DNA of 10,166 bases from Deltaproteobacteria bacterium (GTDB lineage Bacteria; Desulfobacterota; DSM-4660; Desulfatiglandales; B25-G16). Below, one piece after another: positions 1 to 6,649 of the stretch. Position 1 is the first letter of the stretch, and each line of letters opens with the position of its first letter. The notes beneath the pieces are model-generated. The model searched no databases. It was not told the DNA's origin and saw only the letters and a list, made by a program, of their open reading frames with translations. The position numbers and the translations under genes are program-made. The stretch is taken from the NCBI GenBank assembly GCA_019308645.1, contig JAFDHR010000154.1, positions 1 through 10,166 of the forward strand, read 5' to 3'.

Positions 1-162
1 ATTTAATTAGACATTAAATGATAAAAAGGAAACGCCTTAGTTGGATTGATGGGAAATAATTCGGACACACTGCCATTATGAAGTCAAATAAATCAGTCCA
101 AAAAAATCGCTGACCTGTCGGGACTTCGCCCCAAGCAATGGATATGTTTCTTGTCAACTCGC

Positions 163-195
163 CCGTCCTCCGCAGTAGCCTGCTACGGAGGGTGG
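163..195. repeat. REP-like imperfect hairpin
   Basis: CCTCCG at 167-172 pairs with CGGAGG at 186-191. TAG at 176-178 pairs with CTA at 183-185 around a CCTG loop, with a three-base CAG bulge on one side. The stem extends outwards through two G-T wobbles and two G-C pairs to 163/195, giving about 13 pairs. The GC-rich stem in AT-rich non-coding DNA just after an operon, with no T-run behind it, looks more like an interspersed palindromic (REP-type) element than a terminator. Copies elsewhere in the genome cannot be checked from this window. Confidence 0.45.
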
Positions 196-227
196 ATCGG
201 TTTGAGGCGGAGCTTCGCTAGCCTTCT

Positions 228-258
228 ATATAAAGTAAGATCTTAACATCCATGTCAA
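228..258 (-). promoter_or_regulatory. Possible promoter with palindromic operator, reading leftward
   Basis: On the minus strand a perfect -35 hexamer TTGACA (258-253) is followed after 18 bases by the weak -10 candidate TTTATA (234-229). The spacer contains the perfect 10-bp palindrome TAAGATCTTA (236-245), a position typical for a repressor site. If real, it would drive a gene to the left of the window with a leader of at least 225 bases. The -10 is poor, so this is tentative. Confidence 0.22.
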
Positions 259-291
259 GTTTCTAAGAGTAACATGAGTATCTCTATAACC

Positions 292-2220
292 TTACCCCCT
301 TACCAAATAGCCCTTAAATCTTTTACCAAGTTGAGGTGTTTGATAGAAGATTATAGAAAAAAGCAGGATCATGCCCAATAAATCCGTTTTTAATCCAGGA
401 ACTATAAGGCTGAAAGAAGTCCCAAATAAGACAATTCTGAGCAAAAAAGGTAATTTTTTGCTCATAAAGTTCTGCACGGCTGCGGCAAGAGCGAATACTC
501 CAAGCAATGCCGTTAAGGATACCCATATGATCTGCCAAAAATTCCCGATCATAAGAAGGGCATTATTATAAACGAAGATATAGGGGAGAATAAAGATCAC
601 TATGGCCAGCCGACAAGCAGTAAGGGCGGTCTTCATCATAGGAGAGTCAGCAATTCCTGCTGCAACAAAGGCATCTGGGGCCATCGGGGGTGTAATACCA
701 GCAATAGTGCCAAAGTAAAAGACAAAAAGATGTGCAGCAAGGGGATAGACACCCATCCTTATAAGGGCAGGCACAACTAAAATTGCTAAGATAATATAGG
801 CAGCAACAGGTGGCACACCCATGCCCAAGATAATAGATGCAACCATGGTCATTAAAAGTAGTAAAAAAAGGCTCCCATGTGAAAGTTCGATCAGGATAGA
901 AGACAACATCAAACCCAACCCGGTAAGGGTGATCATACCAACAACAATCCCCCCAAGAGATAAAATAGCTACCACAGGGGCGGCCGTTAATGCTCCCTTT
1001 TCAAGACCTGTTAGAATCTTTGATAGAGACATCCGGGTTTTTGTTCGCATCATAGCTACAAAAGGGATGCTAATATTTGCCCAGAGAGCCGCCCTGGTAA
1101 CAGAACTCCTCTCAATGCCCAGAAAATAGATCAATACTAAGAGAGGAATGAAAAAATGCCAGCCTTCTTTAAATGTCTTTTTAAGTGGTGGGATTTCTTC
1201 CTGTTTAAGACCAACGAGCCCTATCTTTTGGGCCTCTATATCGATCATTAAAAAAAGTCCGAGATAATAAAGGATAGCCATCATGATGGAGGCCTTTATA
1301 ATAACCAAGTAGTTTACCCCTATAATCTCCATCATAATAAATACAGCACTTCCCATTATAGGAGGCATCAACAGGCCCCCGGCACTGGAAACTGTTTCGA
1401 CTGCACCAGCAAAATAGGGGGGATAGCCAGTTCTTTTCATCAGGGGAATTGTGATCTGCCCTGTTCCTGCAACATTGGCCGTACCACTTCCTGAAAGCAT
1501 GCCAAACAGGGAGCTTGCAACAACAGCAATCTTTGCAGGTCCGCCCCTGAATTTACCACAAATGCCATATGCAAAATTTATAAAAAACTCTCCCCCGCCT
1601 GCTTCTCTGAGCAAGGCACCAAAAAGGATAAAGAGAAAAATAAATGTAGCTGAAATCCCTGCAAGCATCCCAAAAACACCATCCGCTGTGATAAACATAC
1701 TATCTATTATACGGTCGGTCCCATAGTTTTTATGCGCAAAAAGACCGGGCATTATTTCTCCAAAGCGTGCATAAATCAATACCAAAATAGCTACCATTGG
1801 AAAGGCTAAGCCCAGGGCCCTTCTTGTACCCTCAATTAGAAGGATTATGAAAATGCCTCCCATAATGAGTTCATGTAATGGGGGCTCTAATCCCATAGCC
1901 CCCATCTTCCTGAACCAATTAAACATTACATAAACACCACAGATCAGGATGATAGAGGCAGCAATAACACTTTCTATGCTCAATTTGTCCTTCCTGCTCT
2001 TGCGACTCATAGGGTAGACAAGAAATATCAAGATAAAGCCCAAGGCAACATGGGGAACCCTCTGGTTCATGGCCGTAAATTGGAAATAACCTGTGTAAAG
2101 CTGAAATAGACTCATCCCAATAGCAATCCATCGAACCACCTGAGCGGATATTCCAGTAAGCTGCCTTTGCTTCGTACTGATAGTACTCGATTCCTTAGGT
2201 TTTATTGATTCTTTATCCAT
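292..2220 (-). CDS. TRAP transporter, fused DctQM (4TM/12TM) permease, TAXI type
   Basis: Inner-membrane permease of a TRAP transporter in which the small (DctQ) and large (DctM) membrane subunits are one chain; such systems take up organic acids with an ion gradient and an extracytoplasmic receptor. The product is 642 aa, normal for the fused family. After a charged N-terminus of about 30 residues it is almost wholly hydrophobic helices. Conserved stretches are visible: LSGSGTANVAGTGQITIPL, SSAGGLLMPPIMGSAVF, GMGVPPVAAYI and GITPPMAPDAFVAAGIA, typical of the DctM half. I chose the ATG at 2220. A TTG at 2283 in the same frame would place the intercistronic hairpin (2246-2271) inside the coding region, and the residues it adds look non-native. 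Only a weak AAAAG lies upstream of the ATG. It follows the TAXI receptor gene, its expected partner. The substrate is unknown. Confidence 0.93.
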   Translation of the reverse strand: MDKESIKPKESSTISTKQRQLTGISAQVVRWIAIGMSLFQLYTGYFQFTAMNQRVPHVALGFILIFLVYPMSRKSRKDKLSIESVIAASIILICGVYVMFNWFRKMGAMGLEPPLHELIMGGIFIILLIEGTRRALGLAFPMVAILVLIYARFGEIMPGLFAHKNYGTDRIIDSMFITADGVFGMLAGISATFIFLFILFGALLREAGGGEFFINFAYGICGKFRGGPAKIAVVASSLFGMLSGSGTANVAGTGQITIPLMKRTGYPPYFAGAVETVSSAGGLLMPPIMGSAVFIMMEIIGVNYLVIIKASIMMAILYYLGLFLMIDIEAQKIGLVGLKQEEIPPLKKTFKEGWHFFIPLLVLIYFLGIERSSVTRAALWANISIPFVAMMRTKTRMSLSKILTGLEKGALTAAPVVAILSLGGIVVGMITLTGLGLMLSSILIELSHGSLFLLLLMTMVASIILGMGVPPVAAYIILAILVVPALIRMGVYPLAAHLFVFYFGTIAGITPPMAPDAFVAAGIADSPMMKTALTACRLAIVIFILPYIFVYNNALLMIGNFWQIIWVSLTALLGVFALAAAVQNFMSKKLPFLLRIVLFGTSFSLIVPGLKTDLLGMILLFSIIFYQTPQLGKRFKGYLVRG

Positions 2221-2245
2221 GCTTAATCTTTTAGTGATAATCAAA

Positions 2246-2271
2246 GGGCATAGAGAAAAATCTCTATGCCC
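2246..2271 (-). promoter_or_regulatory. Perfect intercistronic hairpin between receptor and permease
   Basis: Arms GGGCATAGAGA (2246-2256) and TCTCTATGCCC (2261-2271) form an 11-bp perfect stem around a four-base loop (TTTT on the transcribed strand). It lies between the true receptor stop (2290) and the permease ATG (2220). The stem is followed by TTTG rather than a full U-run, so it would be at most a leaky terminator. A likelier role is a 3'-end stabiliser or attenuator that gives more receptor than permease, as is common in transporter operons with binding proteins. Role is inferred; the structure is seen directly. Confidence 0.75.
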
Positions 2272-2289
2272 CAAGCTCAGCAAATCATC

Positions 2290-2460
2290 TTATTGATACT
2301 GGGCCATTTTATCCCAGATACCCCTTTCCTTGTAATACTTTATAGCACCCGGATGATATCCTACCGGTACCGACTTTGAACCCCTGAAGGCATTTTCAAC
2401 CGTATACTTTTTTGCCATGGGATGTATGGCATTTCTTTCCTCATCTGTGGAAGTGTATAG
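2290..2460 (-). pseudogene. Detached C-terminal piece of the TAXI receptor (frame-shifted)
   Basis: This frame runs open from about 2472 to a TAA at 2292-2290 and encodes 56 recognisable residues from 2460. It includes ERNAIHPMAKKY and GYHPGAIKYYKERGIW. The HPGAIKYYKE motif is the hallmark C-terminus of TAXI receptors, so this is the true end of the gene whose first 248 codons lie at about 2460-3203. There is no start codon or ribosome site for independent translation. It shows that the lesion is a deletion plus frame change at about 2458-2461 rather than a natural early stop. Confidence 0.82.
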
Positions 2461-3203
2461 GTATGAGTATCCTTACCAATCCCCTTGTAGGTTCCCGCCG
2501 GAAAAACGAAGGGCGTCACATTGGGAAACTTGGCCTGCATTTTTTTTAAAACCTCAGGCTCGGTTTCTAAGAGACGGATAGGAATATCCCTGGCCAATTC
2601 CATGACAGCGGCAATAGGATATCCAGCGGCAATGATACCGGCATCAATAGTATTATCCCTGATTCCCCTGGTTATCTCATGAAAGGCGATATACTTCGGT
2701 TTTATATCCTTAAAGGTTATTCCCCAACCAGCAGCTAAATGCTGCTTTGAGTAAATATTCAGGGTAGCGCTTCCAGCCGGACCAACACCAATAACCTTCC
2801 CTTTAAAATCATAGCAGGATTTAATAGGAGATTTTTTTCGTACAATCCAGTGGACATCGCTGGTATGACCCACGGCAACGAGGCGCACCTTTTCAACATC
2901 CATCCCCTGTTTCTTTAATCCATCCAAAGTCCCCATACAGGCCAGGCCCATATCCATCTTACCCCTAATGAGATACCGGGCGTTTTCTGTAGAGGCAGCG
3001 GTTGACTCTGCCGTGACCCTTACTCCTGGAACATGTTTGTTAATAATTGCAGCAAAACCTGCTCCGAGAAAGTAATAGGTCCCTGCAGGGCTTCCTGTAC
3101 CAAGTGATAAAAATTTAACAGCACCTGCGTTTCCTGGTGCAATTATAATGATTGAAACTGCAAAAATTATTGCCGTCAAAAAAGAAAATCCTTTTAATCT
3201 CAT
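2361..3203 (-). CDS. TAXI-family TRAP transporter solute-binding protein, C-terminus lost by frameshift
   Basis: Periplasmic receptor that would deliver the substrate to the fused permease downstream. Residues 1-28 form a signal peptide with a probable cut after AGA; the mature protein starts with FLSLGTGSPAGTYY, the signature of TAXI receptors. VIGVGPAGSATLNI (137-150) and FPAGTYKGIGKDT (234-246) are also family-like. The start is supported by GGAGG eight bases before the ATG. From about residue 249 the chain stops resembling the family and ends at residue 280. The expected C-terminus is found in another frame (2290-2460). Joining the two gives about 304 aa against about 310-340 usual, with roughly 25 residues missing at the junction (the stretch around the conserved late helix). 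As written, the protein is probably non-functional. Genuine pseudogene or assembly error cannot be separated here. Confidence 0.85.
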   Translation of the reverse strand: MRLKGFSFLTAIIFAVSIIIIAPGNAGAVKFLSLGTGSPAGTYYFLGAGFAAIINKHVPGVRVTAESTAASTENARYLIRGKMDMGLACMGTLDGLKKQGMDVEKVRLVAVGHTSDVHWIVRKKSPIKSCYDFKGKVIGVGPAGSATLNIYSKQHLAAGWGITFKDIKPKYIAFHEITRGIRDNTIDAGIIAAGYPIAAVMELARDIPIRLLETEPEVLKKMQAKFPNVTPFVFPAGTYKGIGKDTHTYTLPQMRKEMPYIPWQKSIRLKMPSGVQSRYR

Positions 3204-3231
3204 CTTCTAATCCTCCCTTCTTCTAAAGGTT

Positions 3232-3648
3232 CTAAAGTTCTTCCACCTTTACAGTAAGACTATCGGGAATCCTATCAAAATACATAGGAAAGGTCCTAAC
3301 CTTCTCCGCCCCTGGCTTTAAAACAGGAGGTTTCCCTTTTCTAGGATAAAACCCTCCGGAAGAAGCACCGTCTGGCAGGAAAACGCTCACTCTGTAACGC
3401 TTTTCTTTGTCAGAAATATTTTTGATACCAACTTTAACATGAAATTTTGGTCCCCCGCTAAACTTTGACTTCTTCATAAAGTATTTAAGGGTGGTGATCT
3501 CTGCCGAAGGACAAACCTTCAAGGTTGCAACAGGACCCTCGCCTTTCTTTGGTGCAGTTGCGCACCCTGAAATCAGCACAACTCCAACACACACTGCCAC
3601 TGCCAAAATAATCATTGAAAATAAAGAATTACGCATAAATCTCTCCAT
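3232..3648 (-). CDS. Small predicted lipoprotein of unknown function
   Basis: A 138-aa product with a short basic N-terminus, a hydrophobic stretch (about 10-26) and a lipobox I26-S27-G28-C29, so it should be exported, lipidated on C29 and anchored in a membrane. The mature part of about 110 residues is rich in beta-strand-like segments (FHVKVGIKNISD, YRVSVFLPDG, DSLTVKVEEL), suggesting an immunoglobulin-like sandwich; this is inference from pattern. GGAGG seven bases before the ATG supports the start. It lies 28 bp before the TAXI receptor and shares the leader string AGAAGGGAGGA with it, so the two are probably made together. I do not recognise the family. A role as an accessory of the transporter is only a guess from position. 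Confidence 0.8.
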   Translation of the reverse strand: MERFMRNSLFSMIILAVAVCVGVVLISGCATAPKKGEGPVATLKVCPSAEITTLKYFMKKSKFSGGPKFHVKVGIKNISDKEKRYRVSVFLPDGASSGGFYPRKGKPPVLKPGAEKVRTFPMYFDRIPDSLTVKVEEL

Positions 3649-3778
3649 CTTGCTTCCTCCCTTCTTTTTGTTTTAAATGTCTCTCATCGAGAGATTGTTT
3701 TCAAACCTTAGCCTTACATATACCCGGTAAAATGTAATTATTCACCTCCTTTCTCTATCGATTTTTCTACACCGCAGT
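3649..3778 (-). other. 130-bp leader/gap with orphan Shine-Dalgarno and small hairpin
   Basis: This is the longest gap within the gene block, between the prpD stop and the lipoprotein ATG. It contains a 13-base match to the full Shine-Dalgarno consensus (AGAAAGGAGGTGA on the minus strand, 3742-3754) with no ATG at a usable distance. The only openings are a GTG inside the motif itself (14-codon frame) and an ATT giving a 21-codon frame. Further on is a 6-bp hairpin TCTCTC-GAT-GAGAGA (3691-3705). No good -35/-10 pair is visible, so a promoter for the transport genes is possible but not shown. Confidence 0.5.
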
Positions 3779-5146
3779 TTACACGTAATCAAAAATTTCA
3801 CCTACATCCTTTTTCTTTTCCAGATTGAAAATAAAATCTGTAATAATCTCGCTGTTTTTAATCAGAGACGATTTTTGAGAGTATTCAAGACATTTTTTAA
3901 ATTTATCGGCACACTCATTAAAAGTCATGGGCCTTAAAGGACTCCCTTTTAGGGTATTTACTTTAAAGGAAATACTCTCCCCTTTTAGCATCCTGATTAC
4001 CATGTTTGAAAAAGAAATATCATTATGAGGGAGTTCAGGATCTATCAAAACTCTGATCTTTTTAGCAAACTCAAATAGAGATGAATCCTTTCTGACGGTA
4101 TCCGGGGTAAAATCATCCACAAAAACCTCCCCTTTCTTTAATGCTACTGCTACCGTATATGGTATACTAAACTGGGCGTCGACCTGAGGGTTAGACCTAA
4201 TTGTAAATGGGCCACCAACCATATCAGAAACCATTTTGGATACATAGACTACGATTTCAGCAACACCTTCCAAATCTATGTGTTGAGCGTTATACAATTC
4301 CAAGGCAGCATCTATAGAGGCGTGGGTCATGCGGCAGCATGGATATGGCTTGATACTCAAATCCATTACACCAAAGTGGTCGCCAAGGTTTTCGGTTACC
4401 TTTTCTTCTTTTACTTTACCCCTTTCATATAGTTTAAAGAAACCATACTCACCCATAAATACATTCGTAGCCCCTGTAACCCCTTGAGATGCCAGAGCAG
4501 CACTTAACACTGCACTTCTTGCAGAAAAACCTGGCTGCATTCTCTTTACTAACCCCCCATCAACAAGGCACTGGGCATTACCCGCAGTCTGGCTATAGAC
4601 AATGCCAAGAGTATTTAATATTTCTTTCTGCCCTCCATGTAAGATTTTTGCTGCGGCTGCCGCAGCGCCAAAGGAACCGCATGTTGCAGTCCTTATCCAT
4701 GAAAGGGGAGACAGGATTGCTGAGCCAATCCTGCATGTTATATCAACTCCTAAGGCAACAGCAGTAATAAATTCTTTTCCATTAACCTTCCCTTTAGATT
4801 CAGCCATTGCAAGAGCAGCCGGAAGGGATGAAACATGTGCATGCATAGCAGAGCTATCAAGGGTATCATCAAAATCAAGGGCATGCATTAATAGACTATT
4901 GGCAAATGCAGCCTCAGGGGGTGAAACCTTATCACCATAATAAATGATGGTGGATCCGGCATTATTTGATGACCATTTTTTTACCAGGTCCACTACTTCC
5001 TTGCAGCCCGGCTCCCTTGCGCCTGCAAGGCCAACACCAATGGTGTCAAGGATAAACTTCTTTGTCTCATCAATAACCTCTTTGGGGAGACCATCATAGT
5101 TTGTTTCTGATACATAGGTAACTAATTTTTCAACTATGGTATCCAT
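3779..5146 (-). CDS. MmgE/PrpD family protein
   Basis: A 455-aa protein of normal length for the MmgE/PrpD family, whose known members include 2-methylcitrate dehydratase (PrpD), cis-aconitate decarboxylase and iminodisuccinate epimerase. Family features are visible: an N-terminal all-helical region with LDTIGVGLAG (34-42), the active-site-like segment HALDFDDTLDSSAMHAH (88-104; D91, D93, D94, H102, H104), CGSFGAAAAAAKILHGG (146-162), QPGFSARSA (194-202), and IKPYPCCRMTHASID (265-279) opening the C-terminal lid domain. The start is backed by AAGGGGAT just before the ATG. It lies 20 bp after the DUF1847 gene. No citrate synthase-like or methylisocitrate lyase gene is in the window, so a methylcitrate role is not supported. 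Next to a TRAP uptake system it more likely handles another polycarboxylic or hydroxy acid. The substrate is unknown. Confidence 0.92.
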   Translation of the reverse strand: MDTIVEKLVTYVSETNYDGLPKEVIDETKKFILDTIGVGLAGAREPGCKEVVDLVKKWSSNNAGSTIIYYGDKVSPPEAAFANSLLMHALDFDDTLDSSAMHAHVSSLPAALAMAESKGKVNGKEFITAVALGVDITCRIGSAILSPLSWIRTATCGSFGAAAAAAKILHGGQKEILNTLGIVYSQTAGNAQCLVDGGLVKRMQPGFSARSAVLSAALASQGVTGATNVFMGEYGFFKLYERGKVKEEKVTENLGDHFGVMDLSIKPYPCCRMTHASIDAALELYNAQHIDLEGVAEIVVYVSKMVSDMVGGPFTIRSNPQVDAQFSIPYTVAVALKKGEVFVDDFTPDTVRKDSSLFEFAKKIRVLIDPELPHNDISFSNMVIRMLKGESISFKVNTLKGSPLRPMTFNECADKFKKCLEYSQKSSLIKNSEIITDFIFNLEKKKDVGEIFDYV

Positions 5147-5166
5147 AAATATATCCCCTTAAAAAA

Positions 5167-5910
5167 TCAATCTTCCTCCACTACTACCTTAATACTCCCA
5201 CCTTTTTTAAATTTCTCCTTTTTCAACCTCCTGTAATAGGAGCTATGTAAATTTAGGGCAGCAATAGGATTATGACCAGTTACCCTATCCTTTGTTACTA
5301 ATGTTGTACATAGTGCATCAGAGTATCGCATAAAAAGAGAGTCATGACCAACACATAATCCAAAAATAATATTGAAATCTGTTCTAACCTCATTTAAGAT
5401 CTTTGCCTGGGTTATAGGGCTGCACATTGATTCAAATTCTCCTATACTAACCTTTTGATCTTCTCTAATACCAAGAAACTCTTTTGGTGTTCTTCCTACC
5501 ATACAAATAACAGATGCCACCTCAAAGCCCTGTTCCTTTAATATCTCTGACAATATCCTGGCCTCATTTCCAAGGCCCCCACAAAAAGCAACGCCCAGCC
5601 TTTTGAAACCCAATTTATTAGCAAATTCAATTGTTTCCTGAATCCTGGTCTTTGTAGGATACACAATATAGGGATGTTGTTTGCCCCTGTTTGCGTAACA
5701 TTCACCCTCCTGAATAGTAGCATAAAGAGCAAATTCCTTTATCTCGGGTCTCTGATATTCTGTGAGGGAGTCCTTTACCACATGGGTAAGATTTATTGTC
5801 GGGCAAAAATCAGGGCCATGCCCGTCTTCTTGTGTACATATCTTATTTTTAACATTACACTCAGCACATTGTGGTAATTTTATTGAGTCTTTTTCCATCC
5901 TTCTGTCCAT
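5167..5910 (-). CDS. DUF1847 protein, cysteine-rich, probably metal-binding
   Basis: A 247-aa protein matching the DUF1847 pattern: an N-terminal cysteine cluster (C15, C18, C25, C36-P) suited to zinc or an iron-sulfur site, a central Rossmann-like region (RLGVAFCGGLGNEARIL, 104-120), then MCSP (162-165), GLCVGHDSLF (185-194) and the hallmark CTTLVTKDRVTGHNPIAAL (201-219). The biochemical role of this family is not known to me. The start at 5910 has GGAAG about 11 bases upstream, inside the end of the methyltransferase gene, whose stop is only 6 bp away, so the two are probably translationally coupled. An in-frame ATG at 5898 is possible but has its AGAAGG too close. Its ten cysteines fit an oxygen-poor cytoplasm. 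Confidence 0.88.
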   Translation of the reverse strand: MDRRMEKDSIKLPQCAECNVKNKICTQEDGHGPDFCPTINLTHVVKDSLTEYQRPEIKEFALYATIQEGECYANRGKQHPYIVYPTKTRIQETIEFANKLGFKRLGVAFCGGLGNEARILSEILKEQGFEVASVICMVGRTPKEFLGIREDQKVSIGEFESMCSPITQAKILNEVRTDFNIIFGLCVGHDSLFMRYSDALCTTLVTKDRVTGHNPIAALNLHSSYYRRLKKEKFKKGGSIKVVVEED

Positions 5911-5916
5911 CGCTTA

Positions 5917-6594
5917 TTATGCTTCCTTTCTGCCTGAATACACGGCAAAGTTGAAATATTTGTAATAGCAATCGACATCTTGAAAGCCTATTTCCTTTAG
6001 CCATTGTAATTGGATATCAAGAGAGGAAGGTTTATCGTATTGCATTCTATCAAAAATTTGTAATAATTCATTCTTACTGAGACCGGCCTCTTGTATCCAG
6101 TTCATCCACATATCCTGGTATTTCTGCTCGATGTTATCCGTCTCTCCTTTAACAAGGTCTGCATTGATGAAAGCGCCTTCACGTTTCAGTGCATCAAACG
6201 CTCTTTGATAAAGCGATTTCTTTTCATTGCCAGAAAGATGATGTATGGACATAGCAGATGCAATAAGATCATATTCCTCTGGAAGGATGGAATGAGAATA
6301 ATCCCATACCAAGAAGTTTACCCTCTTATTCAATGAAAAACGCTCTCTTGCCTTCTCGAGCATCTTTTCAGAAAGATCCATAAGCGTAACAGTTGCCTTC
6401 GGAAAAGCACTGATAATAAAGGCCGTGAGCAAGCCAGTCCCCGCTCCCAGATCCAGGAACTTAAAGGAATCAGCGTCATTAAATGGAATTAGATCAATTG
6501 CTGTCTGATAGAAGTCATTAAAGCATGGAATTACCATGCGTCTTTGCCGATCATATTGATCCGCCCCTGCGTTAAATATTTCTTTTATGCTCAT
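5917..6594 (-). CDS. Class I SAM-dependent methyltransferase
   Basis: A 225-aa protein with a full class I methyltransferase core: motif I FLDLGAGTGLLT (46-57), the acidic residue D73 after the second strand (VTLMDLSEKMLEKA), WDYS at 97-100, and YDLIASAMSIHHLS (108-121) around strand four. The acceptor is not readable; the fold is shared by BioC, CmoA and small-molecule methyltransferases. The N-terminal FNAGADQYDRQRR is of the type seen in small-molecule enzymes. No clear Shine-Dalgarno precedes the ATG. A seven-codon frame (ATG at 6619, TAA at 6598-6596) ends one base before it, so re-initiation is possible. It lies 55 bp after the HdrB-like gene and 6 bp before the DUF1847 gene. Confidence 0.9.
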   Translation of the reverse strand: MSIKEIFNAGADQYDRQRRMVIPCFNDFYQTAIDLIPFNDADSFKFLDLGAGTGLLTAFIISAFPKATVTLMDLSEKMLEKARERFSLNKRVNFLVWDYSHSILPEEYDLIASAMSIHHLSGNEKKSLYQRAFDALKREGAFINADLVKGETDNIEQKYQDMWMNWIQEAGLSKNELLQIFDRMQYDKPSSLDIQLQWLKEIGFQDVDCYYKYFNFAVYSGRKEA

Positions 6595-6649
6595 ATTAGT
6601 GTTTGTTGAGTTTATTCATTTTAAGGCAATCTTCCTTCGAAGGCCCGAT

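Larger units (their letters stand above)
1..291. other. Non-coding tail downstream of the TRAP permease gene
   Basis: No reading frame of useful length with a ribosome site is seen on either strand here, and nothing resembles a tRNA or rRNA. The stretch is AT-rich except for about 110-225, which is clearly GC-richer and holds an imperfect hairpin (163-195) and two copies of the hexamer CTTCGC (124-129 and 213-218). A weak promoter-like arrangement at 228-258 points leftward out of the window. A run of seven T on the minus strand (about 99-106) has no convincing stem directly before it, so I do not call an intrinsic terminator for the operon. Confidence 0.6.

Noticed and set aside
95..135. Intrinsic terminator for the operon at the minus-strand T-run (about 99-106)
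   Set aside because: No stable stem ends directly before the T-run; GGGG-CGAAG-TCCC at 120-132 is only four pairs and lies more than ten bases away.
2221..2283. Earlier TTG start for the TRAP permease at 2283
   Set aside because: It would translate the perfect hairpin, overlap the true end of the receptor frame region (its stop is at 2290), and add residues unlike the family; ATG 2220 gives a normal-length protein.
3779..5146. Naming the MmgE/PrpD protein as 2-methylcitrate dehydratase (prpD)
   Set aside because: The family also covers decarboxylases and epimerases, and no methylcitrate synthase or methylisocitrate lyase is present, so the specific name is not supported.
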